DNA from: a bacterium
GTDB lineage: Bacteria; Auribacterota; UBA3054; B51-G9
DNA length: 5,924 bases
Assembly (NCBI GenBank): GCA_029933535.1
Contig: JAOZNZ010000218.1
Span: 1 to 5,924, forward strand
Direction: 5' to 3'
The notes below the pieces were generated by a model. The model searched no databases and was not told the origin of the DNA. It saw only the letters and a list, made by a program, of their open reading frames with translations. The position numbers and the translations under genes are program-made. This document shows positions 1 to 5,338 of this stretch, one piece after another (the stretch's first letter is position 1; every line of letters begins with the position of its first letter).

Positions 1-81
1 AGAACAGGTTAGTTCTTTAGATATGAAATTATAATTTTATTTGATATAATATTAAGCGAAAAGATTCGGTAAAAATTATTA

Positions 82-237
82 GGGTTGAGAAATAAATAAG
101 TTGGAGATTTATGTGTAGGAATATCGCAAATAATCAAGGCACTTAAACGCTATATATTAGATATATGTTGAGTTTTAGTAACACAGAATATTTGTGATAT
201 AACAAGCATAAAATCCAAGTTATTTATTTCTCAGCCC
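82..237. mobile_element. MITE-like inverted-repeat element with TTA target duplication
   Basis: Arms 82-135 and 186-237 are imperfect inverted copies of each other. The outer part is nearly perfect (GGGTTGAGAAATAAATAA against the reverse complement GGGCTGAGAAATAAATAA), and similarity continues inward through TTTATG and ATATCGCAAATAATC / ATATCACAAATATTC. The element is bounded by TTA at 79-81 and TTA at 238-240, consistent with a 3-bp target duplication. It is 156 bp long and has no ORF. This is the structure of a miniature inverted-repeat transposable element. Ends beginning GGG with a TNA-type duplication resemble some IS5-family elements, but that assignment is inference. The rest of 1-264 is A/T-rich with no gene, and I found no convincing promoter for the downstream gene in it. 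Confidence 0.62.
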
Positions 238-260
238 TTAGTACCCAACGGCATACAACC

Positions 261-302
261 AACTATGAACTACCAACTACGAACTATCAACTATAAACTA
301 CA
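261..302 (+). repeat. Degenerate 7-bp tandem repeat (AACTAYN) x6
   Basis: Six consecutive 7-bp units begin at 261, 268, 275, 282, 289 and 296: AACTATG, AACTACC, AACTACG, AACTATC, AACTATA, AACTACA. The first five bases, AACTA, are constant; position 6 is C or T and position 7 varies. The first unit contains the ATG at 265-267 that opens the downstream reading frame, so the remaining units encode the first residues of that protein. Seven is not a multiple of three, so gain or loss of a unit would change the frame. Confidence 0.85.
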
Positions 303-1563
303 ACTAATTTGTTTCCTTGTAACTTTTTCTTTAATACAAAACTCTTTTTGTAATATGAAAAAACAAAATAATAACCTTGACGCTACTAAATCTTTCGTTA
401 TAGGTGGCGCAGTAGGCCCACCAAAAAATCTCCGCACTCCAAAACGAATGAAAGAAATAGCTAACTCGGGAATTAATGTTATCATACTACTGGGTGGCAT
501 TCCAACAGTTAAAGAAACAATTGAATATATGGATGTTGCACACACGGCAGGAATAAAAGTTCTGCCTCCTGACAAAAGATGCTATTCTGCATTTATGGGC
601 GGCCAGAATGACGTTGACGCAAGTGAGAAATCTATTAAAGCGATTGTAAAAGACTATTCAGATCATCCTGCATTATTTGCTTACAGTATTTATGATGAAC
701 CTTCTTCCAAACAATTTAAAAATCTGGCTAAGGTTTTAAGATTATTAGAAAAAAATGATGAAAATCATTTCGGTTTTATAAATCTTTTCCCGGGATATGC
801 TTCTCCGGGAGCACTTGGAGCTCCAAATTTTAAAGAACATGTGAAAAGTTATGTTGATGTCGTTAAGCCTCCCGTACTTTGTTATGATCATTATTCGCTT
901 CGCGTTGATAAATCCGATTCCGGATGGTATGATGATCTGGAAATAATTCGTGAAGAATCGCGGAGAGTTAAAATTCCTTTCTGGATTTATGTGCTTAGTG
1001 AAGGTATCGAAAAATATCTTCGCGTACCAACTCGCGCGGAAATTCTTTGGCAGGCGAATTCTGCACTCGTTTACGGCGCGCGAGGGATTTTATGGTTTTG
1101 TTACTGGACGCCGCAGCCTCATACAGAAGCCCACCACAACGCCATGATAGATCTGAAAGGCAACAAAACACCTTTATACGATTATGTTCGCGAAGAAAAT
1201 ATTTTTTTGAAAGATGCGGGAAATAAACTTCTTAGTTGGGATAATTCTTATATTCAACGTTATGTAAAAAGCAAAACTGTTTCCGGTGGGAATTCTCCGG
1301 TTGTAAAACCTGTCGGCAAAAATCTGAATTTAACACTCGGAACCTTTACAAAAGAAAATCGTGTGAGAATTGTTTGCGTAAATGATAGCGTTGATAAAAC
1401 TGCAAATCTTACTTTAGTTACAAAACCGAATTACAAATTTTCAAAAGTTGTAGCATCAATTGACGCCGCAAAAAATAAAAGCAAAAACATTGAGTTGAAA
1501 TTAAAACCGGGCGGATGCATTATATTGGAATTTATTTTGAACTCTTCTAAGGGCACTAAGTAA
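265..1563 (+). CDS. Secreted TIM-barrel glycoside-hydrolase-like protein
   Basis: This 432-residue protein reads like a clan-A-type (beta/alpha)8 glycoside hydrolase of the uncharacterised GH42/beta-galactosidase-like kind. The segment IYDEPS (142-147) sits where clan-A enzymes carry the acid/base glutamate (D144-E145-P146). FINLFPGYA (171-179), PPVLCYDHYSL (202-212), PFWIYVLSEG (238-247) and YGARGILWFCYW (270-281) are barrel-strand-like blocks rich in aromatic and acidic residues, as in sugar-binding clefts. Residues about 355-425 look like a small C-terminal beta-sandwich. The N-terminus has a hydrophobic stretch (LICFLVTFSLI, 14-24) fitting a Sec signal, which favours the ATG at 265. The other start, ATG at 355 (M31), would give a protein without a signal. 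Neither has a clear Shine-Dalgarno. The N-terminal 13 residues are encoded by a 7-bp tandem repeat. The substrate cannot be told from sequence. Family-level fold is moderately sure; the start is less so. Confidence 0.75.
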   Translation: MNYQLRTINYKLQLICFLVTFSLIQNSFCNMKKQNNNLDATKSFVIGGAVGPPKNLRTPKRMKEIANSGINVIILLGGIPTVKETIEYMDVAHTAGIKVLPPDKRCYSAFMGGQNDVDASEKSIKAIVKDYSDHPALFAYSIYDEPSSKQFKNLAKVLRLLEKNDENHFGFINLFPGYASPGALGAPNFKEHVKSYVDVVKPPVLCYDHYSLRVDKSDSGWYDDLEIIREESRRVKIPFWIYVLSEGIEKYLRVPTRAEILWQANSALVYGARGILWFCYWTPQPHTEAHHNAMIDLKGNKTPLYDYVREENIFLKDAGNKLLSWDNSYIQRYVKSKTVSGGNSPVVKPVGKNLNLTLGTFTKENRVRIVCVNDSVDKTANLTLVTKPNYKFSKVVASIDAAKNKSKNIELKLKPGGCIILEFILNSSKGTK

Positions 1564-1615
1564 GGGCTGCTCGAAAAGTCCGGGTCTCTCGTGGTAAAAT
1601 TAGTGTTAAAATTAG

Positions 1616-1644
1616 TTGACATGCAAATGGTAATGTGATACAAT
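1616..1644 (+). promoter_or_regulatory. Strong sigma70-type extended -10 promoter
   Basis: TTGACA at 1616-1621, a 17-bp spacer, and TACAAT at 1639-1644 preceded by TG at 1636-1637 (extended -10). The perfect -35 box, optimal spacing and near-perfect -10 make this a good match to the consensus. It lies 43 bp upstream of the PEP-CTERM gene start. A 10-bp direct repeat, TAAAATTAGT (1595-1604 and 1607-1616, 12-bp period), abuts the -35 box and could be an A/T-rich UP element or a protein site. Confidence 0.75.
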
Positions 1645-1687
1645 AAAAAATAAATGAAAAAACATTTAATTTCAACAGAGAAAACAT

Positions 1688-2680
1688 ATGAAAAAAATCA
1701 CTTTTTTATTCACAATTTTAATTGTTGCTTTGGCTGTTCAACTCTCTTTTGCTGCGCCGTCGTTAACGATAACCAAACCTCCGGTAGTTCCGAATCCAAG
1801 CTGGACAGGTCCGGGTGTTCCTCTTCCACCGGCATTTCCTGCAAGTGGTGATCCACATGCGGAAAAAGGCCAGTGGTTTGTTGATCGTGATATGTTTATG
1901 ACTTTTACTAATTGTACACATGAATTTTATGATAACGTTATCGGTTCCGGTGGAGGATATCAAGGCAGTACAGCTATTTTTGGATATGTGTCGGCGATAA
2001 CTTACGTGGATGGTCTGGGATCTCCAATGACAGCATTTGATATTACCGCGACTATATACAATGATATTTCCGCACTTTCTTCTTGGGCGGATGGTACCAA
2101 CAGCCATGGGGAAGCTCTTTCAACTGGAAATCAAAAAATGTCAGGCACGCTTCTTGATGTAAAACTTACGGCTGAATTTTCTAGTGACCCGAATGTGGCT
2201 TTTCCAGTTCCTTTTGTGCGGCCATATATTAATCGCGTTAACGCATCTTATATTGAAGCTGTAAACCATGACGAACTTGCGTGGTACTGCTGGACAGATG
2301 ATCCCGAGGCGCAAGATCCTCCCGGAAATTTTCATGTGCCGACATGGAATTTTGGCAGCATCTCTATGGGAGGTTCAGCAACCAGAACTCTGTCATTTCA
2401 AATTCAACCACCAGGCATGTGGCCATCTGACTCGCGTTACAAAGCTGTTGTAAATTCTTTTACGAACGGGAATGATATTCTTCTTAACCGCACAACTTCA
2501 TTAAAAATTAGTGAATGGATAGAATACTTGACTACTGACACAGGCGTTCCTTATCCGGATAATCCTGGCGATGCTGACAGCAGCAGTGATGTATCGGTAT
2601 TTCATAATATTCCCGAGCCGGGGATAATAATAATGTTTTTATTATTAGTCATTAGCGCCTTTCGGTCAAGCACTATTTAA
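1688..2680 (+). CDS. Secreted PEP-CTERM sorting-domain protein
   Basis: This 330-residue protein has a Sec signal peptide (MKKITFLFTILIVALAVQLSFA, cleavage likely after A22 or A23). It ends in a PEP-CTERM signal: N-I-P-E-P-G (307-312), a hydrophobic segment (313-324) and one arginine (R326) before a short tail. Such signals are known to be recognised by exosortases, which process and anchor proteins at the cell surface or in extracellular polymer. The middle is probably beta-rich, with many Gly/Ser/Thr. Blocks worth noting are WNFGSISMGGSATRTLSFQI (220-239), DILLNRTTSLKISEW (263-277) and an acidic Asp/Ser stretch (291-302) ahead of DVSVFHN. I recognise no enzymatic domain; a structural or adhesive extracellular role is inference. 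The ATG at 1688 follows a weak ACAGAG Shine-Dalgarno-like site. The only basic residue after the membrane segment is R326, a weaker tail than is typical. It has its own promoter and terminator, so is probably monocistronic. Confidence 0.85.
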   Translation: MKKITFLFTILIVALAVQLSFAAPSLTITKPPVVPNPSWTGPGVPLPPAFPASGDPHAEKGQWFVDRDMFMTFTNCTHEFYDNVIGSGGGYQGSTAIFGYVSAITYVDGLGSPMTAFDITATIYNDISALSSWADGTNSHGEALSTGNQKMSGTLLDVKLTAEFSSDPNVAFPVPFVRPYINRVNASYIEAVNHDELAWYCWTDDPEAQDPPGNFHVPTWNFGSISMGGSATRTLSFQIQPPGMWPSDSRYKAVVNSFTNGNDILLNRTTSLKISEWIEYLTTDTGVPYPDNPGDADSSSDVSVFHNIPEPGIIIMFLLLVISAFRSSTI

Positions 2681-2687
2681 CGACAGA

Positions 2688-2724
2688 AAGCCGCAGGAAA
2701 AGAAATTTTCCTGCAGCTTTTTTT
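2688..2724 (+). terminator. Rho-independent terminator of the PEP-CTERM gene
   Basis: A 14-bp stem with one mismatch (2688-2701 against 2706-2719), closed by a GAAA tetraloop (2702-2705), runs straight into a T tract (2718-2724). It begins 7 bp after the TAA of the PEP-CTERM gene. The left flank lacks a long A tract, so it works only for plus-strand transcripts. Confidence 0.9.
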
Positions 2725-2791
2725 GTGTATTAATTCCCAATTCCGGCGACTTATTACATTTCCTGATTAGGTTTCCCATCAACACAACAAT

Positions 2792-2935
2792 TTACTTCAC
2801 CTGTTTTTCATGCTCATAAATATACTTCGTTACTGTTTCGCGATGAAAACCCGTTGAACGTGTTATATCTCTTAGTGATTTACCATCTGTAAAATATCTT
2901 ATTATTATCTCATGTTTTTCATTCATTTTTATCAC
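2792..2935 (-). pseudogene. istA: IstA-like transposase N-terminal fragment (IS21 family)
   Basis: The frame encodes 47 residues, starting M-I-K-M-N-E-K-H-E. The segment GKSLRDITRSTGFHRETVTK is a clear helix-turn-helix of the kind that opens IS21 transposases (G-x-S-x-R-x-I-x-R-x-x-G...R-x-T-V-x-K-Y). Full IstA proteins are several hundred residues with a DDE catalytic core, all missing here. I prefer the GTG at 2933-2935 as start because an AGGAG Shine-Dalgarno (2944-2948) lies 8 nt upstream; the in-frame ATG at 2924-2926 would be too far from it. After stop TAA at 2792-2794, the -1 frame continues for 14 more plausible residues (through GKPNQEM) to a stop at 2754-2756, suggesting a frameshift followed by truncation. 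Probably non-functional, although the short DNA-binding peptide could still be made. Confidence 0.7.
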
Positions 2936-2942
2936 TTTGTTG

Positions 2943-2972
2943 TCTCCTGTATATTTTTAAAATTACAGGAGA
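2943..2972 (-). promoter_or_regulatory. Hairpin that sequesters the istA ribosome binding site
   Basis: Perfect 9-bp arms TCTCCTGTA (2943-2951) and TACAGGAGA (2964-2972) enclose a 12-nt A/T loop. In the minus-strand transcript the 3' arm contains the AGGAG Shine-Dalgarno of the IstA fragment, so a full hairpin would block ribosome access. A transcript from the -10 box at 2973-2978 should start at about 2966 and lose most of the 5' arm. Confidence 0.6.
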
Positions 2973-2978
2973 ATTATA
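2973..2978 (-). promoter_or_regulatory. -10 box of the IS21-like leader promoter
   Basis: A perfect TATAAT on the minus strand, 38 bp upstream of the preferred GTG start. No good -35 hexamer stands 16-18 bp upstream, so the promoter is incomplete or activator-dependent. Confidence 0.45.
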
Positions 2979-2984
2979 CCTTTT

Positions 2985-3015
2985 TTTCAGCAATGATAAT
3001 CGCTGAAATTTTTTT
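2985..3015 (+). terminator. Possible plus-strand terminator inside the IS leader
   Basis: A 7-bp stem, TTTCAGC (2985-2991) and GCTGAAA (3002-3008), with a 10-nt loop is followed by a run of seven T (3009-3015) on the plus strand. The stem is short and A/T-rich at its base, so a weak terminator. It would stop rightward readthrough before the convergent ATPase gene. The same palindrome could also be a protein-binding site near the IS promoter. Confidence 0.45.
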
Positions 3016-3021
3016 GTTTAC

Positions 3022-3056
3022 TGGTACACTTTTAAAGTGAAATGTGGTACAATTTT
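3022..3056. repeat. Two direct terminal repeats of the IS21-like end
   Basis: TGGTACACTTTT (3022-3033) and TGGTACAATTTT (3045-3056) differ at one base and are spaced 23 bp apart. Repeated GTACCA-type motifs near the tips are typical of IS21-family transposase-binding sites. The outer copy gives the TG terminus at 3051 on the minus strand. Confidence 0.6.
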
Positions 3057-3108
3057 ATTATATCATATAAAAATACTAATAATTATGTTGTTTTTAAGGG
3101 ACGACTAA

Positions 3109-4416
3109 TTATTTAAAATCATTAAAGTTAATAATTTTATTTACTGCATATAAAGGACAATCAAAAAGTTTTTTTTGCACATTAAAATTACTCATGCTGC
3201 TTCGAAACAAAACAAAAGGATTATATTTTTTTTGATATAATATAAGACTTTTTGCTTTCAAATTTATTCCCGCTTTAATTTCAACCGGGCATATATAATC
3301 ATTTATATTAATTATCAGATCAATTTCCGCTATTCCACTGCTGCTCCAATAAAATAATTCTTTAAAAGGAAACAACTGCTGCACAACATAGTTTTCTACC
3401 AAAGCACCTTTAAAATGGGTAAATAATTCATTTTTAAAAAGCAATGTTTCCTGGTTTAAATTTGTCATTGCTCCAAGCAACCCGACATCAAGCATATAAA
3501 CTTTAAATTGTTTTTCACTATATGCTTTTAATGGAATTAATGGTTTAGAAACGTTGCTTACTTTTATTATTAGACCGGCATCAAAAAGCCATTGTAAAGC
3601 AGTTTCATATTCTCGTGCTCGCGCGGAACTTTTTACTGCTGATAAAATAAAATTCTTGTTTTCTTTAGATAAGTGAAGTGGGATAGACTCCCAAATTTGT
3701 CGAATTTTTAATGCTTCATTTTTTGAACTATGCTTTGAAAAATCATTTATGTATGAAGTTAAAATCTCATGCTGAATTTCTCTTGTCTGATCCAAATTTT
3801 TGTTAGTTATGTAGTTGGCTACAACTTCCGGCATTCCACCAACATAATAATATAATTTTAATAACTCTAATAATTCTTTATGAAATGGTTCTGGAACACG
3901 TTCCTGCTTTTTTTTCAATTCCGGCACTACTGTTAAAATCTTTTCTTTGCCGATTGCGGTTACAAACTCATCAAAAGAAAGAGGATACATATCTAAAAAA
4001 TTTACTTTGCCTACCGGAAAAGATTGCGCACCGGAAAGTGATATTCCTAATAATGAGCCGGCTGTTATAATGTGATATTCATTAAATTTTTCGTTAAAAT
4101 ATTTTAAAGATTTTAATATCTGTGGCGATGACTGAATTTCATCGAAAAATATCAATGTTTTTCCAGGATAAATTTTTTGATGAAAATATATCTCTAAATA
4201 TTCTATAATCTTTTCTGCCGGTAAATCTTCTTCAAAAACATTTTTTATTTTTGTTTCTTCTTCAAAATTTATATAAATATTACTCTCATATTCTTTTGAC
4301 GCAAATTCTTTTAGTACATAAGTTTTTCCTACTTGACGCGCGCCGCACAATATAAGCGGCTTTCGTCTTGTAGATTTCTTCCACTTTACTAATTTTTTAT
4401 AAATATCTCTTTTCAT
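3109..4416 (-). CDS. AAA_14/DUF4143-type ATPase
   Basis: This 435-residue protein belongs to the widespread bacterial and archaeal family with an N-terminal AAA_14 ATPase and a C-terminal DUF4143 domain. Walker A is GARQVGKT (25-32), Walker B is LIFFDEIQ (88-95, with D92-E93), a sensor-1-like block is IITAGS (116-121), and the family block GKVNFLDMYPLSFDEF lies at 136-151. The C-terminal part (about 215-400) ends in a nuclease-like fold with D366 in AEIDLII and E379-x-K381 in PVEIKAG, the layout of a PD-(D/E)xK active site. The family's physiological role is not established; it is common in accessory DNA, and its nuclease activity would be inference. Length is normal and all motifs are intact. 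The gene is visibly richer in A/T than the two upstream secreted-protein genes, which hints at transfer. The start has no Shine-Dalgarno and lies just downstream of a -10 box. There is no clear terminator before the IS relic. Confidence 0.92.
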   Translation of the reverse strand: MKRDIYKKLVKWKKSTRRKPLILCGARQVGKTYVLKEFASKEYESNIYINFEEETKIKNVFEEDLPAEKIIEYLEIYFHQKIYPGKTLIFFDEIQSSPQILKSLKYFNEKFNEYHIITAGSLLGISLSGAQSFPVGKVNFLDMYPLSFDEFVTAIGKEKILTVVPELKKKQERVPEPFHKELLELLKLYYYVGGMPEVVANYITNKNLDQTREIQHEILTSYINDFSKHSSKNEALKIRQIWESIPLHLSKENKNFILSAVKSSARAREYETALQWLFDAGLIIKVSNVSKPLIPLKAYSEKQFKVYMLDVGLLGAMTNLNQETLLFKNELFTHFKGALVENYVVQQLFPFKELFYWSSSGIAEIDLIININDYICPVEIKAGINLKAKSLILYQKKYNPFVLFRSSMSNFNVQKKLFDCPLYAVNKIINFNDFK

Positions 4417-4424
4417 AATACACG

Positions 4425-4453
4425 ATTATAGCATAAAAACCGCATAAAAGCAA
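4425..4453 (-). promoter_or_regulatory. Extended -10 promoter of the ATPase gene
   Basis: On the minus strand TATAAT occupies 4425-4430 and is preceded by TGC (extended -10). TTGCTT stands 17 bp upstream at 4448-4453 as a partial -35. Only 8 nt separate the -10 box from the ATG at 4414-4416, so transcription should start at or within a few bases of the start codon. Confidence 0.7.
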
Positions 4454-4554
4454 ACAATACCACAAATTACCGATGATTAAATGATAAAACTCCACAAATA
4501 TTGAATGAAATTTATGAATCTACCACAATTTTCCGGATTTTATACAGAGACCGA

Positions 4555-4583
4555 TTGACAATAAATTCATTGTTTGTCATAAT
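4555..4583 (+). promoter_or_regulatory. Extended -10 promoter reading toward the PLD-like gene
   Basis: TTGACA at 4555-4560, a 17-bp spacer, and CATAAT at 4578-4583 preceded by TG at 4575-4576. The -35 box is perfect and the -10 box differs from consensus at one position. TGACAAT and ATTG...GTCA around the spacer form a loose inverted repeat that could be an operator. It would give a 5' leader of about 170 nt. Confidence 0.65.
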
Positions 4584-4617
4584 ATTTTAACAAGATGATA
4601 AGAAGATTATTTTATAA

Positions 4618-4682
4618 GTCAAAATGTCATAGCGACAGCAGCGATCCCGGCCGCGAAGTGCGTCGGGGATGTATGTCAAAAT
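4618..4682. repeat. REP-like GC-rich hairpin flanked by 8-bp direct repeats
   Basis: A GC-rich island of about 49 bp (4626-4674) stands out in A/T-rich DNA. It contains GATCCCGGCCGCGAAGTGCG and can fold on itself (ATCCC...GGGAT, 4644-4648 with 4666-4670). The octamer GTCAAAAT occurs directly on both sides (4618-4625 and 4675-4682), as expected for a target duplication. GTCATAGCGA...CGATCCCGG wording resembles the dispersed GTCATTGCGAG...CAATCCC repeats of many genomes; that resemblance is from memory. Confidence 0.5.
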
Positions 4683-4700
4683 AATAAGATAATTAAATTC

Positions 4701-4730
4701 TAAATTCATTTTGTATTCGAAATGAATTTA
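4701..4730. repeat. Perfect 11-bp palindrome upstream of the PLD-like gene
   Basis: TAAATTCATTT (4701-4711) and AAATGAATTTA (4720-4730) are exact inverted copies with an 8-nt centre. It lies in the 5' leader 30 bp before the ATG. It could be an operator or an RNA hairpin; there is no T tract after it, so it is not an intrinsic terminator. Confidence 0.6.
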
Positions 4731-4760
4731 TTCCGAGCGTAGCGACTTCGTGGTTGAAAA

Positions 4761-5294
4761 ATGATTAAATTTATTACAAATAAAGAAATCTACGATCAAG
4801 TGATTTTGGATGCCATTCCAAAAGCAAAAGATTTTCTTTGGATCGGTACTTCAGACATCAAAGATATGTATGTCAAACGCGGGTCCGGCATGGTTCCGTT
4901 TCTTAAGGTTCTATCAGAGTTGATAAACAAAGGTGTTTCCGTTCGCTTAATTCACGCAAAAGAACCGGGACCTAATTTTCGCAAAGATTTTGATAAATAT
5001 AAAAATCTGATCTCAGGATTAGAACGAATTTTGTGTCCGCGTATTCATTTCAAATGTGTCGTTGTTGATGGTGTGTTTGCCTATTCCGGAAGTGCAAATC
5101 TTACAGGAGCGGGTATGGGTGCGAAAAGTGAAACCCGCAGAAATTTTGAGTCGGGAATTATAACTGATGATGAGTTGTTTATCTCACAAATAATGGAACA
5201 ATTTGATTCTCTTTGGATGGGAAATTATTGCAGAAAATGTAACCGTAAAGAATATTGTGCCGATTACAAGGAAATTTTATTGAAGGGAAAGTGA
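4761..5294 (+). CDS. Single-HKD phospholipase-D-like protein with Cys cluster
   Basis: This 177-residue protein carries one PLD-superfamily motif: H96-x-K98-x4-D103 in HFKCVVVDG, followed by GSANLTG (110-116) with the family's conserved Ser/Asn, and a downstream glutamate in NFESGI (E130). Proteins with a single HKD unit, such as the Nuc endonuclease type, act as dimers with one active site across the interface; the expected chemistry is phosphodiester cleavage, most likely of nucleic acid (inference). After the PLD fold, C157-x2-C160-x5-C166 (CRKCNRKEYC) is a compact cysteine cluster that could bind zinc or an iron-sulfur centre. There is no signal peptide, so it is probably cytoplasmic. The start is the only Met fitting the fold; no strong Shine-Dalgarno is visible. 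Its stop overlaps the next ATG (TGATG). It is read from the promoter at 4555-4583 through a long structured leader. Confidence 0.82.
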   Translation: MIKFITNKEIYDQVILDAIPKAKDFLWIGTSDIKDMYVKRGSGMVPFLKVLSELINKGVSVRLIHAKEPGPNFRKDFDKYKNLISGLERILCPRIHFKCVVVDGVFAYSGSANLTGAGMGAKSETRRNFESGIITDDELFISQIMEQFDSLWMGNYCRKCNRKEYCADYKEILLKGK

Positions 5295-5338
5295 TGGAAG
5301 AAATAACAAATCTCAAAATACAAATTACAAATAAATAA
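5294..5338 (+). pseudogene. 14-codon stub coupled to the PLD-like gene
   Basis: The ATG at 5294-5296 overlaps the PLD-like stop as TGATG, the usual layout for translational coupling. An AAGGG site (5283-5287) lies 6 nt upstream as a fair Shine-Dalgarno. The frame reads MEEITNLKIQITNK and then stops, and its second half is made of the A/T-rich repeat that begins near 5310. I infer that a following operon gene may have been replaced or cut off by the repeat; it could also be chance. No function is assigned. Confidence 0.3.

Larger units (their letters stand above)
2757..3051 (-). mobile_element. Truncated left end of an IS21-like insertion sequence
   Basis: Read on the minus strand, this starts at 3051 with TGTACCACA, continues through a second copy of the GTACCA-type motif, a -10 box and a leader hairpin, and enters an ORF whose product looks like the N-terminus of an IS21-family IstA transposase. 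IS21 elements are known for TG...CA ends with repeated terminal motifs and for istA-istB gene order. Only the first part of istA survives. No istB and no right end are present before the PEP-CTERM terminator, so this is an immobile relic. The inner limit at about 2757 is where a shifted reading frame ends and is approximate. Confidence 0.6.
4417..4760. other. Divergent intergenic region between ATPase and PLD-like genes
   Basis: No ORF is supported in these 344 bp. They contain a leftward promoter (4425-4453), a rightward promoter (4555-4583), a REP-like GC-rich hairpin between direct repeats (4618-4682) and a palindrome (4701-4730). The stretch 4454-4554 is A/T-rich with no structure I can support. 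Confidence 0.7.

Noticed and set aside
1654..1851. ORF starting at the ATG of 1654 ahead of the PEP-CTERM gene
   Set aside because: It overlaps the PEP-CTERM gene in another frame, has no family resemblance, and the overlapped frame has a clear signal peptide and sorting motif.
1763..2335. Minus-strand ORFs (1763-2107, 2141-2335) opposite the PEP-CTERM gene
   Set aside because: Antisense to a well-supported gene, Cys/Arg/Lys-rich without recognisable domains, and no promoter or ribosome binding site.
3078..3113. AATAATTA / TAATTATT inverted repeat after the ATPase stop
   Set aside because: An 8-bp stem of only A/T with a 20-nt loop and no T tract on the minus strand is too weak to call a terminator.
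4460..4530. Three CCACAA motifs at 4460, 4492 and 4523, about 31-32 bp apart
   Set aside because: Only six bases are shared in A/T-rich DNA and no unit longer than about 8 bp repeats; not enough for iterons or CRISPR repeats.
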